Below, one piece after another: positions 16,133-26,555 of a stretch of DNA of 44,813 nucleotides. A program made the translations under genes and the position numbers. The notes beneath the pieces are model-generated. The model saw only the letters and a list, made by a program, of their open reading frames with translations, was not told the origin of the DNA and did no database searches. This stretch comes from Pseudomonadales bacterium (GTDB lineage: Bacteria; Pseudomonadota; Gammaproteobacteria; Pseudomonadales; Azotimanducaceae): NCBI GenBank assembly GCA_007131295.1, contig SLQW01000139.1:1-44813 (forward strand). The letters are read 5' to 3'. How positions within the stretch are numbered: the stretch's first letter is position 1; each line of letters opens with the position of its first letter.

Positions 16133-16969
16133 TCAGATCCCCTTGCGACCTGCCTCGCGGAACATGGGCTGATATTCGGCAAAGGCCGGATCCGCCGCAT
16201 TGGAGCCAGTAGTGGCCCCAGCGTCCGTCGTCAGCACATGGCCGTTCGTGTAAGCGGACTCGTCGCTGGCGAGCCAGAGCGCCGCGTTCGCGACGTCTTC
16301 GGCGACCCCCGCCCGGTTCAGCAACGGTGAGGCCTTCGCAAGCGCCGCCTTCGCACCCTCGATGTCGTCGGGATTGCCCGTCATCACATTCGCGACCATG
16401 GCAGTCGCCATGCCGCCGGGCGCGATCGCGTTGACGCGGATGCCGTGCCGGCACAGTTCGGCGCCGACGTTCTTGGTCAGGCCGACCACCGCGTGCTTGC
16501 AGGCAGCGTAGGCATGGGGGCCGAGCCCGCCCATGATTCCCGCCGTGCTGGCGAGGCTCACGATGGCGCCGGTCTTGCGTGGCTTCATCACCCGCGCGGC
16601 GTGCTTCATGCCGTAGAACACGCCGTTGAGCAGGATATCCAGCGTCGCCCGCCACTCGTCTTCAGGCGTGGTGTCGATGGGACCGACAGCACCGACGATG
16701 CCGGCATTGTTGACCATGATGTCGAGCTGACCGAAGTGGCTGACCGCAAGATCGACGAGGCCGGCAACGTCTTCCTCGCGGGTGACGTCGCAACGACGAA
16801 AAACCGCCGCGTCTCCGAGTTCCTCGATGAGCGCCTGGCCAGGTCCATCCTGGATGTCGCCAAGCACCACGCGGCAGCCTTCCGCAGCGAAGCGCCGCGC
16901 CATGGCCGCACCGAATCCGCTGGCTGCACCGGTGATCGCGGCCACCTTGCCTTCGAGTCGCTGACCCAT
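16133..16969 (-). CDS. Short-chain dehydrogenase/reductase (SDR)
   Basis: A 278-aa classical SDR. TGAASGFG at the N-terminus binds the dinucleotide, D-I after GD at the end of beta2 points to NAD, NNAG occurs in DIMVNNAGIV, and the catalytic residues lie in SLASTAG and YAACK. VNAIAPGGMATAM and ASDESAYTNGHVLTTDAG are the usual C-terminal motifs. The ATG at 16969 is chosen because GGAGGGAG is 6 nt upstream; an ATG at 16984 in frame would put the ribosome-binding site inside the gene. The partner gene downstream is the MFS_2 transporter. The two SDRs of the window are not close copies of each other. Substrate unknown. Confidence 0.9.
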   Translation of the reverse strand: MGQRLEGKVAAITGAASGFGAAMARRFAAEGCRVVLGDIQDGPGQALIEELGDAAVFRRCDVTREEDVAGLVDLAVSHFGQLDIMVNNAGIVGAVGPIDTTPEDEWRATLDILLNGVFYGMKHAARVMKPRKTGAIVSLASTAGIMGGLGPHAYAACKHAVVGLTKNVGAELCRHGIRVNAIAPGGMATAMVANVMTGNPDDIEGAKAALAKASPLLNRAGVAEDVANAALWLASDESAYTNGHVLTTDAGATTGSNAADPAFAEYQPMFREAGRKGI

Positions 16970-17211
16970 CTTCTCCCTCCGCATTTAGGTAACGATGGGC
17001 CCGAGATTACCAGCACCCGCGCTGGTGAAGATACGGTTTCCGTCAGCCTTCACGCTCGCTGGTAGGCAGTCGTATCGCCGCGCAGGGCGACCCGATCCGG
17101 TTGGCGCCGTCCGGCGCAATCGTTGACGCCAGTCAAAGATCCTGCCTGGGGACGCGGGTACTTTGCTTGAGATCGGCAGGCTAGCCACCCGAATACAAAG
17201 GAGAGCCAAAG

Positions 17212-17622
17212 ATGGTCAAGCGAATAATGGTGAGCGCTGCCTTGGGCGCGGCGCTGGTGATGGGTGCCAGCATGCCCCCCGCCGCCGCCGACGATGAGGC
17301 GGAGGCAAGCGTTCGACCGATCGACGAGATCGTCGTCGTGGCGCCGCGCATCCGCCAGGAGCATGATCGCCGCGTCGGCACGAGCCGGGTCACCACGATC
17401 TCCCGCGACATTCGCGTTGATTTCAGCGATCTCGACCTGAAGCGAACTACGGATCTCTACCTTCTCGAAGAACGCGTCAACGAGGCCGCACAAGAGGTTT
17501 GCGAGGACCTCGCAGAGATCTTTCCCGACGCACAGCCCTCGGTCGAAGTGTGCATACGCCGCGCGGTCGAAGACGCCATGGTGCAAGTCCGCGCCGCCGC
17601 ACGGCGGGCAGTGGCCTCCTGA
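17212..17622 (+). CDS. UrcA family protein
   Basis: A 136-aa secreted protein with a signal peptide (MVSAALGAALVMGASMPPAAA). It matches the UrcA family: a short motif region RDIRVDFSDLDLKRTTDLYLLEERVNEAAQEVCEDL with the SDLDL core, and two cysteines (VCEDL and VEVCIRRA) that probably form a disulfide. A peculiarity is the N-terminal acidic linker and IDEIVVVAPR, which resembles the start of a TBDT plug. The function of UrcA proteins is unknown. The ribosome-binding site AAAGGAGAG is very good. It stands between divergent and convergent minus-strand genes, as a single gene. Confidence 0.85.
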   Translation: MVKRIMVSAALGAALVMGASMPPAAADDEAEASVRPIDEIVVVAPRIRQEHDRRVGTSRVTTISRDIRVDFSDLDLKRTTDLYLLEERVNEAAQEVCEDLAEIFPDAQPSVEVCIRRAVEDAMVQVRAAARRAVAS

Positions 17623-17712
17623 GCCCGGCCAAGCGGCGCTCGCAGGACCGACCGGCGCTCTGCAGCTGGCAACCGGGCGGGCTTGGGCGCAACGCACCCG
17701 GCGGGCGCGGGT

Positions 17713-18837
17713 TCAACCAGGACCCGCCGGCAGGTCCTCGATCGGGACGTAGTCGCAGTCGAAGCCGAAGCAGCGGGGTCCGACGACCCGCAGAGCAGGC
17801 TCGCTGCGGTAGTGCCCCGGGCAGCCGATGCCGAGTACGCTGACCCGCTGGCCATAGGCGAGACGCTCAGCGTTGATGGGCGTAGCGGTTTCCGAATCGA
17901 CGACCACGATCAGGTCCGGGACGGAGGCCAGAACCCGGTCATTGCAGGATGCCAGCAGGTACTCGTTGCGGATCGCGATAGTGAGCGGTTCGCCCGGCCC
18001 TCGAAGCGGCGCGAGGGTCGCTTCCCCAATGTCGAATCCGCCCTGGACCCGACGATCGATATCGACCACCTTGCCGGTGTAGAGGTGGCGCAGGATCCCG
18101 TAACTCGACGATGCGAACAGGGCTTCGAGCTCCGGCAGCAGATCCTTGGCAGGGCCGCGTCTCTGGCGCAGCAGGCGACCCAGACCGACAGCAAAGGAGA
18201 GTGTGTCCGGGACCACGCAGCCGCGGGCGTGGGCGCCAACCATGCCGTGCTCCGCAGTGAAGATCATGCCGCCCATAGCGATCGCGAGATGCCGGACCTG
18301 GCGTTCATAGTCGTCGACGTTCGCCGTATCGAAAGTCACCGTGTTGCCGAGATAGTCCACGGCCACTGCCGGCGTCGGCGGCACGCCGGCGATGGCAAAG
18401 GTCATCATCTGCGCCTCGGGCAATGCCCGCCCCATACCGTCGCCATCCACCACGGGCAGCCCGCGCGCCGCCGCAGCCACCAGCGGCAGCACCGAGTTGG
18501 CTCCGCCCACTTCGAAGGGGATCAGATGCGTGACGCGGCGACCCGTCGCCGACTCATAGCGCGCCAGCGCCACGAGCGGCTCATCGCCCACGGGGAGCTG
18601 CTCCAGACTCACGGTCGGCGCGCCTACCTCGCCCAGCGGCAGGACCCAGGCCGCATCCGGCAGCGCACTCGCCGCCACCAGCGCGACCGGGCCATGGGAT
18701 CGCAGCGCTGCCTCAGTCAGGAGCTGATTGACGTAGGGGTCGCCGCCTCCGCCGGTGGCGAGGAAGACCGAGCCGAGACAGAGGTCAGCAACGTCCTCCG
18801 CCTGAATCTTCTGCAGCCGCTCGAAAGCTTCAGCCAT
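17713..18837 (-). CDS. DUF917 / S-methyl-thiohydantoin desulfurase family protein
   Basis: A 374-aa protein of the DUF917 family, whose characterised relatives are called S-methyl-thiohydantoin desulfurases. Landmarks are the N-terminal GSVFLATGGGGDPY, PFEVGGANSVLPLVAAAARGLPVVDGDGMGRALPEAQM, and C-terminal VVDSETATPINAERLAYGQRVSVLGIGCPGHYRSEPALRVVGPRCFG with conserved cysteines. It is the last gene of a four-gene operon: its ATG overlaps the stop of the HyuA-like gene by 8 nt. DUF917 proteins are commonly adjacent to or fused with HyuA-type ATPases. I infer that it acts on a C2-substituted hydantoin or iminohydantoin. The exact substrate is not shown by the sequence. No signal peptide. Confidence 0.9.
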   Translation of the reverse strand: MAEAFERLQKIQAEDVADLCLGSVFLATGGGGDPYVNQLLTEAALRSHGPVALVAASALPDAAWVLPLGEVGAPTVSLEQLPVGDEPLVALARYESATGRRVTHLIPFEVGGANSVLPLVAAAARGLPVVDGDGMGRALPEAQMMTFAIAGVPPTPAVAVDYLGNTVTFDTANVDDYERQVRHLAIAMGGMIFTAEHGMVGAHARGCVVPDTLSFAVGLGRLLRQRRGPAKDLLPELEALFASSSYGILRHLYTGKVVDIDRRVQGGFDIGEATLAPLRGPGEPLTIAIRNEYLLASCNDRVLASVPDLIVVVDSETATPINAERLAYGQRVSVLGIGCPGHYRSEPALRVVGPRCFGFDCDYVPIEDLPAGPG

Positions 18838-20386
18838 GCGCCAGCGCCTCCAGATCCAGCGGCCCCACCGCCTTGACCCGCAGGCGAACGGTGGGGACCG
18901 CCATGTAGGACACTGCGGTCTCGTCCACGTCGTTGATGCGGATCAGGTCCTTTCGAGCACCAGCCGCAGCGACCCGTTGCCTCGCTTGCCGTTCCAGCTC
19001 ATCGAGCGCGATCGCACGCTCGGCCACGGGCACGATCCGCTCTGCCTCTGCGCCCACTTCCGCGTGAGCCGCACCGATGGCATTGGCCACGGCCGCATGC
19101 TCGGGCCTCAGGGTGCGAGCTGCGCTGCTAAGCGGTTCCGACAGAAGCGCCGTCCCGCCGCCGACGAGAATCACCGTCACGGGCTCACGGCTGCTGCGCA
19201 TGCGGTCGACGGCTTCGTCGATGCGGGCGGCGATGGTTGCGAGACCGCGGCGCACAGTGGCCGAGGGCAGATCGGCAAGGCGATGACGGTCGCCGAGGTC
19301 GAGATGTCCCGCGGCAATGGCGAGATCGGTGGCGGTGAGCGTGTCACCACCGAAGGCACGCCCCGTCTGCAACAGGCGGTGGCCAACGGAGCGCGGGCCG
19401 ATGCGACCACCCTCGGCGCCCACGAGACTTCCGCCGCCGATGCCGAGGGTGAGGATGTCGGGCATGCGGAAACTGGTGCGAACGCCGGCGATCGCCACGC
19501 CGAGGTTCGACTCCCGCGGGAAGCCGTCGCGGAGCACGCCGATGTCCGATGTCGTCCCGCCGATGTCCACCACCACCGCGTGCCGCTCGCCGGTGAGCAG
19601 CCCCGCACCGCGCAGGGAGTTGGTCGGCCCGGAGGCGAACGTCAGTGCCGGGAAACGCCGCGCCGCGGCAGTGTCCATGAGCGTACCGTCGTTCTGACTG
19701 ATGTAGAGCGGGCAGTCGAGGCCGCGCGCGGCGAGGGCACGCTCGAAACCGTCGATAACCCGGTCGGCGAACGGCAACAGCGCCGCATTCAGGAGCGCGG
19801 CGTTCTCCCGCTCGAGCAGGCCGATGCGCCCGAACTCGCAGGAACGCACCACCCGTACGTGGGGTAACCGCTGTTGTAGACGTTCCGCGAACGCATGTTC
19901 GGGTTCGGCGTCGGCGGGCGCGAACACCGATGCCACGGCAACACAGGTGAGCTCCCTTGCCGCGATGGCATCGATGACTGCATCCGCCTCGTCGTCCCGG
20001 GCTGGTGCAAGCGGCCGACCGTCATAGAGGCGCCCGCCATGGATCATGAAGACGTGGTCACCGAGTGCGGCGGCAAGATCCCCGGGCCAGTCGACCTTCG
20101 GCGGTACCAAACGCCCCGTGGGCAGGGCGATACGCACGATGGCGCTCGGAGTCAGCTCGCGCCGCTCCACCACCGCATTGGTGAACTGGGTGGTGCCGAT
20201 CATTACCGCGCGGACGTTCTGCGCATCGAACCGGTCCGCAGCCAGCAGCCGCTGCAGCGCATCGATCACCCCGCTTTCGATGTCCGCCGTCGTCGCCGCC
20301 TTGACGCTGGTGCGCACCCGCTCGCCGTCGAGGAGCACTGCGTCGGTGTGGGTTCCGCCGACGTCGATGCCGATGCGCAGCGTCAT
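18830..20386 (-). CDS. Hydantoinase/oxoprolinase (HyuA-like) ATPase subunit
   Basis: A 518-aa protein of the hydantoinase A/5-oxoprolinase family, shorter than full HyuA (about 680-720 aa) but of the length typical for the form that pairs with DUF917. ATP-binding features of the ASKHA fold are seen: GIDVGGTHTDAVLLDG at the N-terminus, VVDIGGTTSDIGVLRDG in the middle, ILVGGGTALL near the end, and FASGPTNSLRGA. No HyuB gene is present in the window. The ATG at 20386 overlaps the permease stop codon (ATGA), and its own stop overlaps the DUF917 start by 8 nt, so translation is probably coupled. An in-frame extension to 20689 lies over the permease gene and is unlikely. Role: ATP-dependent ring opening of a hydantoin-like ring, by family. 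Confidence 0.9.
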   Translation of the reverse strand: MTLRIGIDVGGTHTDAVLLDGERVRTSVKAATTADIESGVIDALQRLLAADRFDAQNVRAVMIGTTQFTNAVVERRELTPSAIVRIALPTGRLVPPKVDWPGDLAAALGDHVFMIHGGRLYDGRPLAPARDDEADAVIDAIAARELTCVAVASVFAPADAEPEHAFAERLQQRLPHVRVVRSCEFGRIGLLERENAALLNAALLPFADRVIDGFERALAARGLDCPLYISQNDGTLMDTAAARRFPALTFASGPTNSLRGAGLLTGERHAVVVDIGGTTSDIGVLRDGFPRESNLGVAIAGVRTSFRMPDILTLGIGGGSLVGAEGGRIGPRSVGHRLLQTGRAFGGDTLTATDLAIAAGHLDLGDRHRLADLPSATVRRGLATIAARIDEAVDRMRSSREPVTVILVGGGTALLSEPLSSAARTLRPEHAAVANAIGAAHAEVGAEAERIVPVAERAIALDELERQARQRVAAAGARKDLIRINDVDETAVSYMAVPTVRLRVKAVGPLDLEALAHG

Positions 20387-21699
20387 CTGCGCGCCGCGCC
20401 GAACAGCCGCTCGCCTGCGAGGTAGAGCCCTGCGGAGAGCAAAAGCGACTCCAGCGGCAGAATGCCGGTCGCCGATATACCCAGCGTCCATGCCAGCAGG
20501 GACAGCAGGCCTGCGGTCATGCAGGCGGCAAACGGTACCACCTCGATGGCCGGCCGCTGCGCCAGGCGCGCGCTGGCGAAGTCGCGCTGTCCGAGCAGGA
20601 AGTACCGCGACAGATAAACACCTGCCACCGGCGGAACCACCAGCCCGAGCACGATCAGGAAGTCGGTGAGGCGATCTGCCACACCCCACAGGGCAAGCGC
20701 GGTGCCCACGACGCTGCTTGCGAGGGTGATCGGACCGTAACGCAGCTTACGCAGGGCGCTTCCGGCAACCAGTCCAGTCGAGTAGAGGTTCACGCCATTG
20801 GTGGTCCAGGTGGCAAAGACCAGGGCGAGAAACGCCGCGAATCCGGCCCCGACGGCGGCGAAGTGGCGCATGGGATCGAGCACGCCGAACGCCAGCGCCG
20901 GGATCATTGCCAGCAGCGTTGCCACCACGATGCCGCCGCCATTGCCGAGCGAAGCCGCCACGAAGGCATCGCGTCCGCGGCGCGCGTAGCGGGCCAGATC
21001 CGGCATCAGCACGACATTGACGATCATGGCGCCGATGAGGATCGACACGCCCTCGGTGAAACCCATGCCTTCACCCGGAATCGCCAACAGCTCGAAAAGG
21101 GGGCGCTGCCCGAGCGCCTCCAGCACGACCCAACAGAGAAACAGGACGAGCAGCGGTACGGCGACGAGGGCCAGCCGGTCAAGCGCCTTGAAGCCGAAGA
21201 TCGTGGTGACCGTGACCAGACCGCTCGAGACGAGAATCCAAAGCCATTCGGGCAGCGTGAAGCCAAGATATTCGGCGGCAGCGATGCCGAGCGTGCGCCC
21301 GAACAGCTCAGCGGTCACCGCGTACCAGCCGAGCAGGGTCACAGCGAGGCAGGCGTTGACGATCTTCGCGCCGAGCCAGCCGAACACGTGCTCGATGATC
21401 ATGTAGCTCGTCAGGCGCGTACGGACGCCCACCAGCGCAGACGGTACCGACATCAGCGACAGCAGCGCCGCGGCGAGCAGCATGGCGAGAACGCCAGGGC
21501 CGAGTCCGAGACCCGTGGCGATGGCGCCACCCGTGTAGAGCGCCGGCAGCGTGATCGCAATGCCGATGCAGACCATGCCCACCTGCACGCCGGAGACGGT
21601 TTCGGACTCCGGAACAGGCTCGGTTGTGTGGGCATCCGGCAACAGAGTCTCTTCACCCTCCCCCGACTGCCGGGCGTTTCCGGTTGCAAGCTCAGGCAC
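20383..21699 (-). CDS. NCS1-family permease (cytosine/hydantoin type)
   Basis: A 438-aa permease of the nucleobase:cation symporter-1 family (CodB-like), with about 12 transmembrane segments. Recognisable parts are VGMVCIGIAITLPALYTGGAIATGLGLG (TM1), IIEHVFGWLGAKIVNACLAVTLLGWYAVTAELFG, and FATWTTNGVNLYSTGLV in the second half. The family imports cytosine, purines, allantoin, hydantoins or thiamine. The GTG at 21699 is preferred: it overlaps the ureohydrolase stop by 8 nt; a more distal ATG at 21750 would lie deep in that gene. The 3' end overlaps the HyuA-like start by 4 nt. Its place between a ureohydrolase and HyuA/DUF917 suggests that it imports the pathway substrate. The precise start is uncertain. 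Confidence 0.85.
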   Translation of the reverse strand: MPELATGNARQSGEGEETLLPDAHTTEPVPESETVSGVQVGMVCIGIAITLPALYTGGAIATGLGLGPGVLAMLLAAALLSLMSVPSALVGVRTRLTSYMIIEHVFGWLGAKIVNACLAVTLLGWYAVTAELFGRTLGIAAAEYLGFTLPEWLWILVSSGLVTVTTIFGFKALDRLALVAVPLLVLFLCWVVLEALGQRPLFELLAIPGEGMGFTEGVSILIGAMIVNVVLMPDLARYARRGRDAFVAASLGNGGGIVVATLLAMIPALAFGVLDPMRHFAAVGAGFAAFLALVFATWTTNGVNLYSTGLVAGSALRKLRYGPITLASSVVGTALALWGVADRLTDFLIVLGLVVPPVAGVYLSRYFLLGQRDFASARLAQRPAIEVVPFAACMTAGLLSLLAWTLGISATGILPLESLLLSAGLYLAGERLFGAARR

Positions 21700-22642
21700 G
21701 GTGCGCGACGCCCGGCAGGATGCAGAGCATCTCGTAGAGCAACGTCGCACCCATGAGCGCTGTGTTGCCGGACGGATCGTAGGGTGGTGCCACCTCCATC
21801 AGGTCGCCGCCGACGATGTCGAGTCCCGCGGCGCCGCGGACGATCTCGAGGCCCTGGGCCCCAGTGAGCCCACCCATCTCCACGGTGCCTGTACCCGGCG
21901 CCACGGATGGGTCGAGGCCGTCGATGTCAAAGCTCAGGTACACAGGGCCGGAGCCGAGCTGCGCCCGCACCTCGCCCATCAGTGGCGCAAGGGATCGATA
22001 CCAGCACTCCTCTGCTGTCACCACGCGGAAGCCCTGACGGCGGCACCAGTCGAAGTCCTCCGCGGAATAGCCGGTTCCGCGCAGGCCGATCTGCACCACT
22101 CGTTGACCGTCAATGAGCCGCTCCTCGAGCGCGCGGCGGAACGGCGTACCGTGGGCTATGGGCTCACCGAACATGGCGTCATTCACGTCGGCGTGGGCGT
22201 CGACGTGAATCAAGCCAACGGGACCGTGCTTCTGCGCCATGGCGCGCAGGATCGGCAGGGTCACAGTGTGGTCACCGCCGAGCGTCAGCGGAATGCAGTC
22301 GTGCGCGAGCACCTCGGCATAGAAGGCGGTGATGATGTCCATCGATTTCGGCAGGTGAAAGGTGTTGATGGGCACGTCGCCGAGATCGGCCACCTGCAGA
22401 CTGTCGAAAGGCGCAGCGCCGGTGGCCAGATTGTAGGGGCGCAGCATGCGCGACTCGTCGCGGATCTGCCGCGGCCCGAGGCGGGCACCGGGTCGGTTCG
22501 AGGTTCCGATGTCGAGGGGAACGCCGATGAACGCAGCATCGAGCGCGGCCGCGCTCGTGGCCGACGGCAGCCGCATCATGGTGGCCGGACCGCCGAAGCG
22601 GGGCATGTCGTTGCCGCCGAGCGGCTGATTGAATTCCGGCAT
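21692..22642 (-). CDS. Guanidinobutyrase/agmatinase-type ureohydrolase
   Basis: A 316-aa ureohydrolase (arginase/agmatinase fold) that releases urea from a guanidino compound. All manganese ligands are present: H125 (GGDH), D148/H150/D152 (DAHAD), D239/D241 (SFDIDGLDP). The N-terminus FNQPLGGNDMPRFGGPATMMRLP and LLYEMLCILPG at the end closely resemble Pseudomonas guanidinobutyrase GbuA. That makes a guanidino acid (4-guanidinobutyrate-like) a likelier substrate than agmatine, although related enzymes act on other guanidino acids. The start ATG 22642 has GGGAG upstream. It is the first gene of the operon with the NCS1 permease, HyuA-like and DUF917 genes. Cytoplasmic. Position 22643-22709 should hold the operon promoter. 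Confidence 0.9.
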   Translation of the reverse strand: MPEFNQPLGGNDMPRFGGPATMMRLPSATSAAALDAAFIGVPLDIGTSNRPGARLGPRQIRDESRMLRPYNLATGAAPFDSLQVADLGDVPINTFHLPKSMDIITAFYAEVLAHDCIPLTLGGDHTVTLPILRAMAQKHGPVGLIHVDAHADVNDAMFGEPIAHGTPFRRALEERLIDGQRVVQIGLRGTGYSAEDFDWCRRQGFRVVTAEECWYRSLAPLMGEVRAQLGSGPVYLSFDIDGLDPSVAPGTGTVEMGGLTGAQGLEIVRGAAGLDIVGGDLMEVAPPYDPSGNTALMGATLLYEMLCILPGVAHRA

Positions 22643-22709
22643 GGCTGAGCTCCCTGGCTGATGCCCGTCCAACGTTGCCGATCGACCCCGGCCAGACGGG
22701 CGCACTCAC

Positions 22710-22972
22710 ATGAAAGCACAGGCCGTGCCAATAGCTGGAGCATTCAGCCTCTGGCGTCTCCGCCCCGCCCTCTCATGGAAGAGATCTACTACATTCTCGA
22801 AGGCTCCGGGCAGATGCAGGTGGGCGAGGAAATTGCCGACGTCGCAACGGGGTACGCCATCGCTATTCCTTCCGGTTCGAAGCACTAGCTTAGGAATACG
22901 GGAGATCGCGAAATGAAGTTTCTCTTCTGCTGTGCGGGGGCATTCGAGCAGGAGCAGATCGTGCTCGCATAG
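22710..22972 (+). pseudogene. Degraded cupin gene with in-frame TAG
   Basis: Remnant of a small cupin_2 protein. The reading frame shows MEEIYYILEGSGQMQVGEE and IAIPSGSKH, then TAG at 22886-22888. Reading through that codon without a frame change gives LRNTGDREMKFLFCCAGAFEQEQIVLA and a second TAG at 22970-22972. Cupins of this type normally continue H-Q-I-RNTGD-LKFLCCC, so a CAG to TAG change is the simplest explanation. The 5' part is also disturbed: the AFSL-like segment is in another frame than the PLMEEIYYI segment, suggesting a small indel. The original function is unknown. Approximate left boundary only. Confidence 0.75.
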
Positions 22973-23046
22973 AGGCTTCCAACGTTCCTACGGAGCCATC
23001 TCCACTGCAGAATCCAGCTCCGCGGGCACAGCTAGTGGGCCTTGAG

Positions 23047-23093
23047 GTCGCATCGGCGCGGTGGCTCGCATGGAACCACCGCGCGCGTGCGAC
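23047..23093. terminator. Long two-part hairpin 3' of katG
   Basis: GCGCGGTGG (23056-23064) pairs perfectly with CCACCGCGC (23076-23084) around an 11-nt loop. Outside it GTCGCA (23047-23052) pairs with TGCGAC (23088-23093), leaving a 3-nt internal loop on each side. The structure lies 39 nt beyond the katG stop and in the gap with the cupin remnant. There is no T-tract, so it may stabilise the mRNA end or act in Rho-dependent termination. Confidence 0.6.
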
Positions 23094-23131
23094 GCTGCGC
23101 ATACTCGATCGTCGGTCGCCCGATCTGCTGA

Positions 23132-25387
<2,256 letters not shown>

Positions 25388-25617
25388 TCAAGGTCGCGGC
25401 GCGCACCCTGAAACCTGCCTTCGAAGAGCGGCAAAGCGCCAGAAAGGGGTTGTTCGAAGACGCTACCGAGGATCCTCCTTCGGCCTGGACCCGTCAACGA
25501 AGCACCCTGGTAGCGCAAGCGAAGCAACATTTCGCGGTGTTGGTCGGTCTTCTGGCGTTGCGGCAGCGGGAGTCGGAGCGCCTGACCGGAGAAGCCCAGC
25601 AAGCCGCTCAAGCGGCT

Positions 25618-26037
25618 TCAATGGGCGTTATCGAAGTCCGCGATCGCTTTCGCGAAGACCCGAAAGTCGTCAAGGCGCTCATGGGTGATAGCGTGGACGA
25701 TGGCCCAGTCGATGGCCTGATAGCTGTGTACCGCGATGTTTCTGAAGCCCACTGCTGACTTCAGGCGATCACGCAGTGCCTCGGAGATCACCCCCAGCTC
25801 TGCAAGGGCGTCGAAGGCACCGCCCATCGTGTGCGGCGCGGTCACCCCTGTTGTGGACAAGACTTGCAGCGGCAGAACGACCGACAACTGGACCGCACGC
25901 GTGAGGTTCAAGCTGATGATATCCTGACGGTCGATGTCGTTGCTCAGTTGCGCCGCCGAAGCTGCGCGCTAGGCCTCCACACGCGCGAGGCAACGTTGCA
26001 GGGATTCCAGCTTCTCTTCGAGAATCAACGCAGCCAC
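25618..26037 (-). pseudogene. HepT-type toxin (DUF86) interrupted by in-frame TAG
   Basis: The minus strand encodes a 139-codon HepT/DUF86 protein if one TAG (25971-25969) is read through. The N-terminal part reads AALILEEKLESLQRCLARVEA, then the stop, then RAASAAQLSNDIDRQDIISLNLTRAVQ in the same frame. The catalytic RNase motif Rx4HxY is intact as RNIAVHSY, and the C-terminus DFRVFAKAIADFDNAH is normal. Full-length relatives have a Lys or Glu at the stop position (AxTPAS-type sequence), so one base change explains it. The GTG at 26037 overlaps the end of the MNT gene, as in other MNT-HepT modules. A translation restart at a later codon would lack the first helix. Confidence 0.8.
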
Positions 26038-26432
26038 GCTTCACGCCGCTGTGCAAGCATCCGTCGGCGCAGCGGCAGAAAGTCCTCCGCATCAGTGACC
26101 ATGCGCGAAAGCAGATCGACATAGGCTCGTTCGTCCCTGCAGACGCGCCTGCGGCCGCGAGTCAGCGCTTCCCGGGTCACGAGTACCCCGGCCGTGCGCA
26201 GATCCACCAGATCCACGGCGCGACCCGTGACGGCAGCAATGCGCTCGATGAGCGTCATGCGGCGCTCTGCGCTCAGTCTCTGCCGACCAAGCACCGCGAT
26301 GTCGATGTCGCTTTCGAACTTGGCCCTGTCGCGTGCAACCGAACCGAAAACATAGGCGAGAACGAGATCCTCCTCGTCGACCAGCAAGCTGGCGAGGCGC
26401 TCCTGCACCGGGCTGTTGTCGGCATCACTCAT
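26025..26432 (-). CDS. MNT-domain antitoxin (minimal nucleotidyltransferase)
   Basis: A 135-aa minimal nucleotidyltransferase with the signature GSx10DxD: FGSVARDRAKFESDIDIAVLG (G-S at the helix, D-I-D metal ligands). Such MntA proteins neutralise HepT toxins by transferring AMP to the toxin's tyrosine motif. Here the partner HepT overlaps its 3' end by 13 nt but is interrupted by a TAG. A TATACT -10-like element lies only about 7 nt upstream of the ATG, with no Shine-Dalgarno, so a leaderless or nearly leaderless mRNA is plausible. The protein is intact, as expected if the antitoxin outlived the toxin. Confidence 0.88.
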   Translation of the reverse strand: MSDADNSPVQERLASLLVDEEDLVLAYVFGSVARDRAKFESDIDIAVLGRQRLSAERRMTLIERIAAVTGRAVDLVDLRTAGVLVTREALTRGRRRVCRDERAYVDLLSRMVTDAEDFLPLRRRMLAQRREAWLR

Positions 26433-26555
26433 GCCGAAAGTATAAGCAATTCCAAGCGGCGCCGGTCTGAAGTCGCGGCAGCGGGAGCGCTAAAGCTCCG
26501 AAGCTACGACATGGCCGTAGTAGAATGGCAAGGAGCGAGGCGGCGGGGGCGGGCC

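Noticed and set aside
15966-16655. N-terminal extension of the MFS_2 transporter
   Set aside because: It reads through the 16-bp tandem array and into the SDR gene; a strong ribosome-binding site supports ATG 15965.
17683-18876. Plus-strand open frame over the DUF917 gene
   Set aside because: Runs antisense to a well-supported gene and lacks recognisable domains.
25450-25758. 103-codon plus-strand frame upstream of katG
   Set aside because: Half of it is antisense to the HepT frame; no ribosome-binding site or family similarity.
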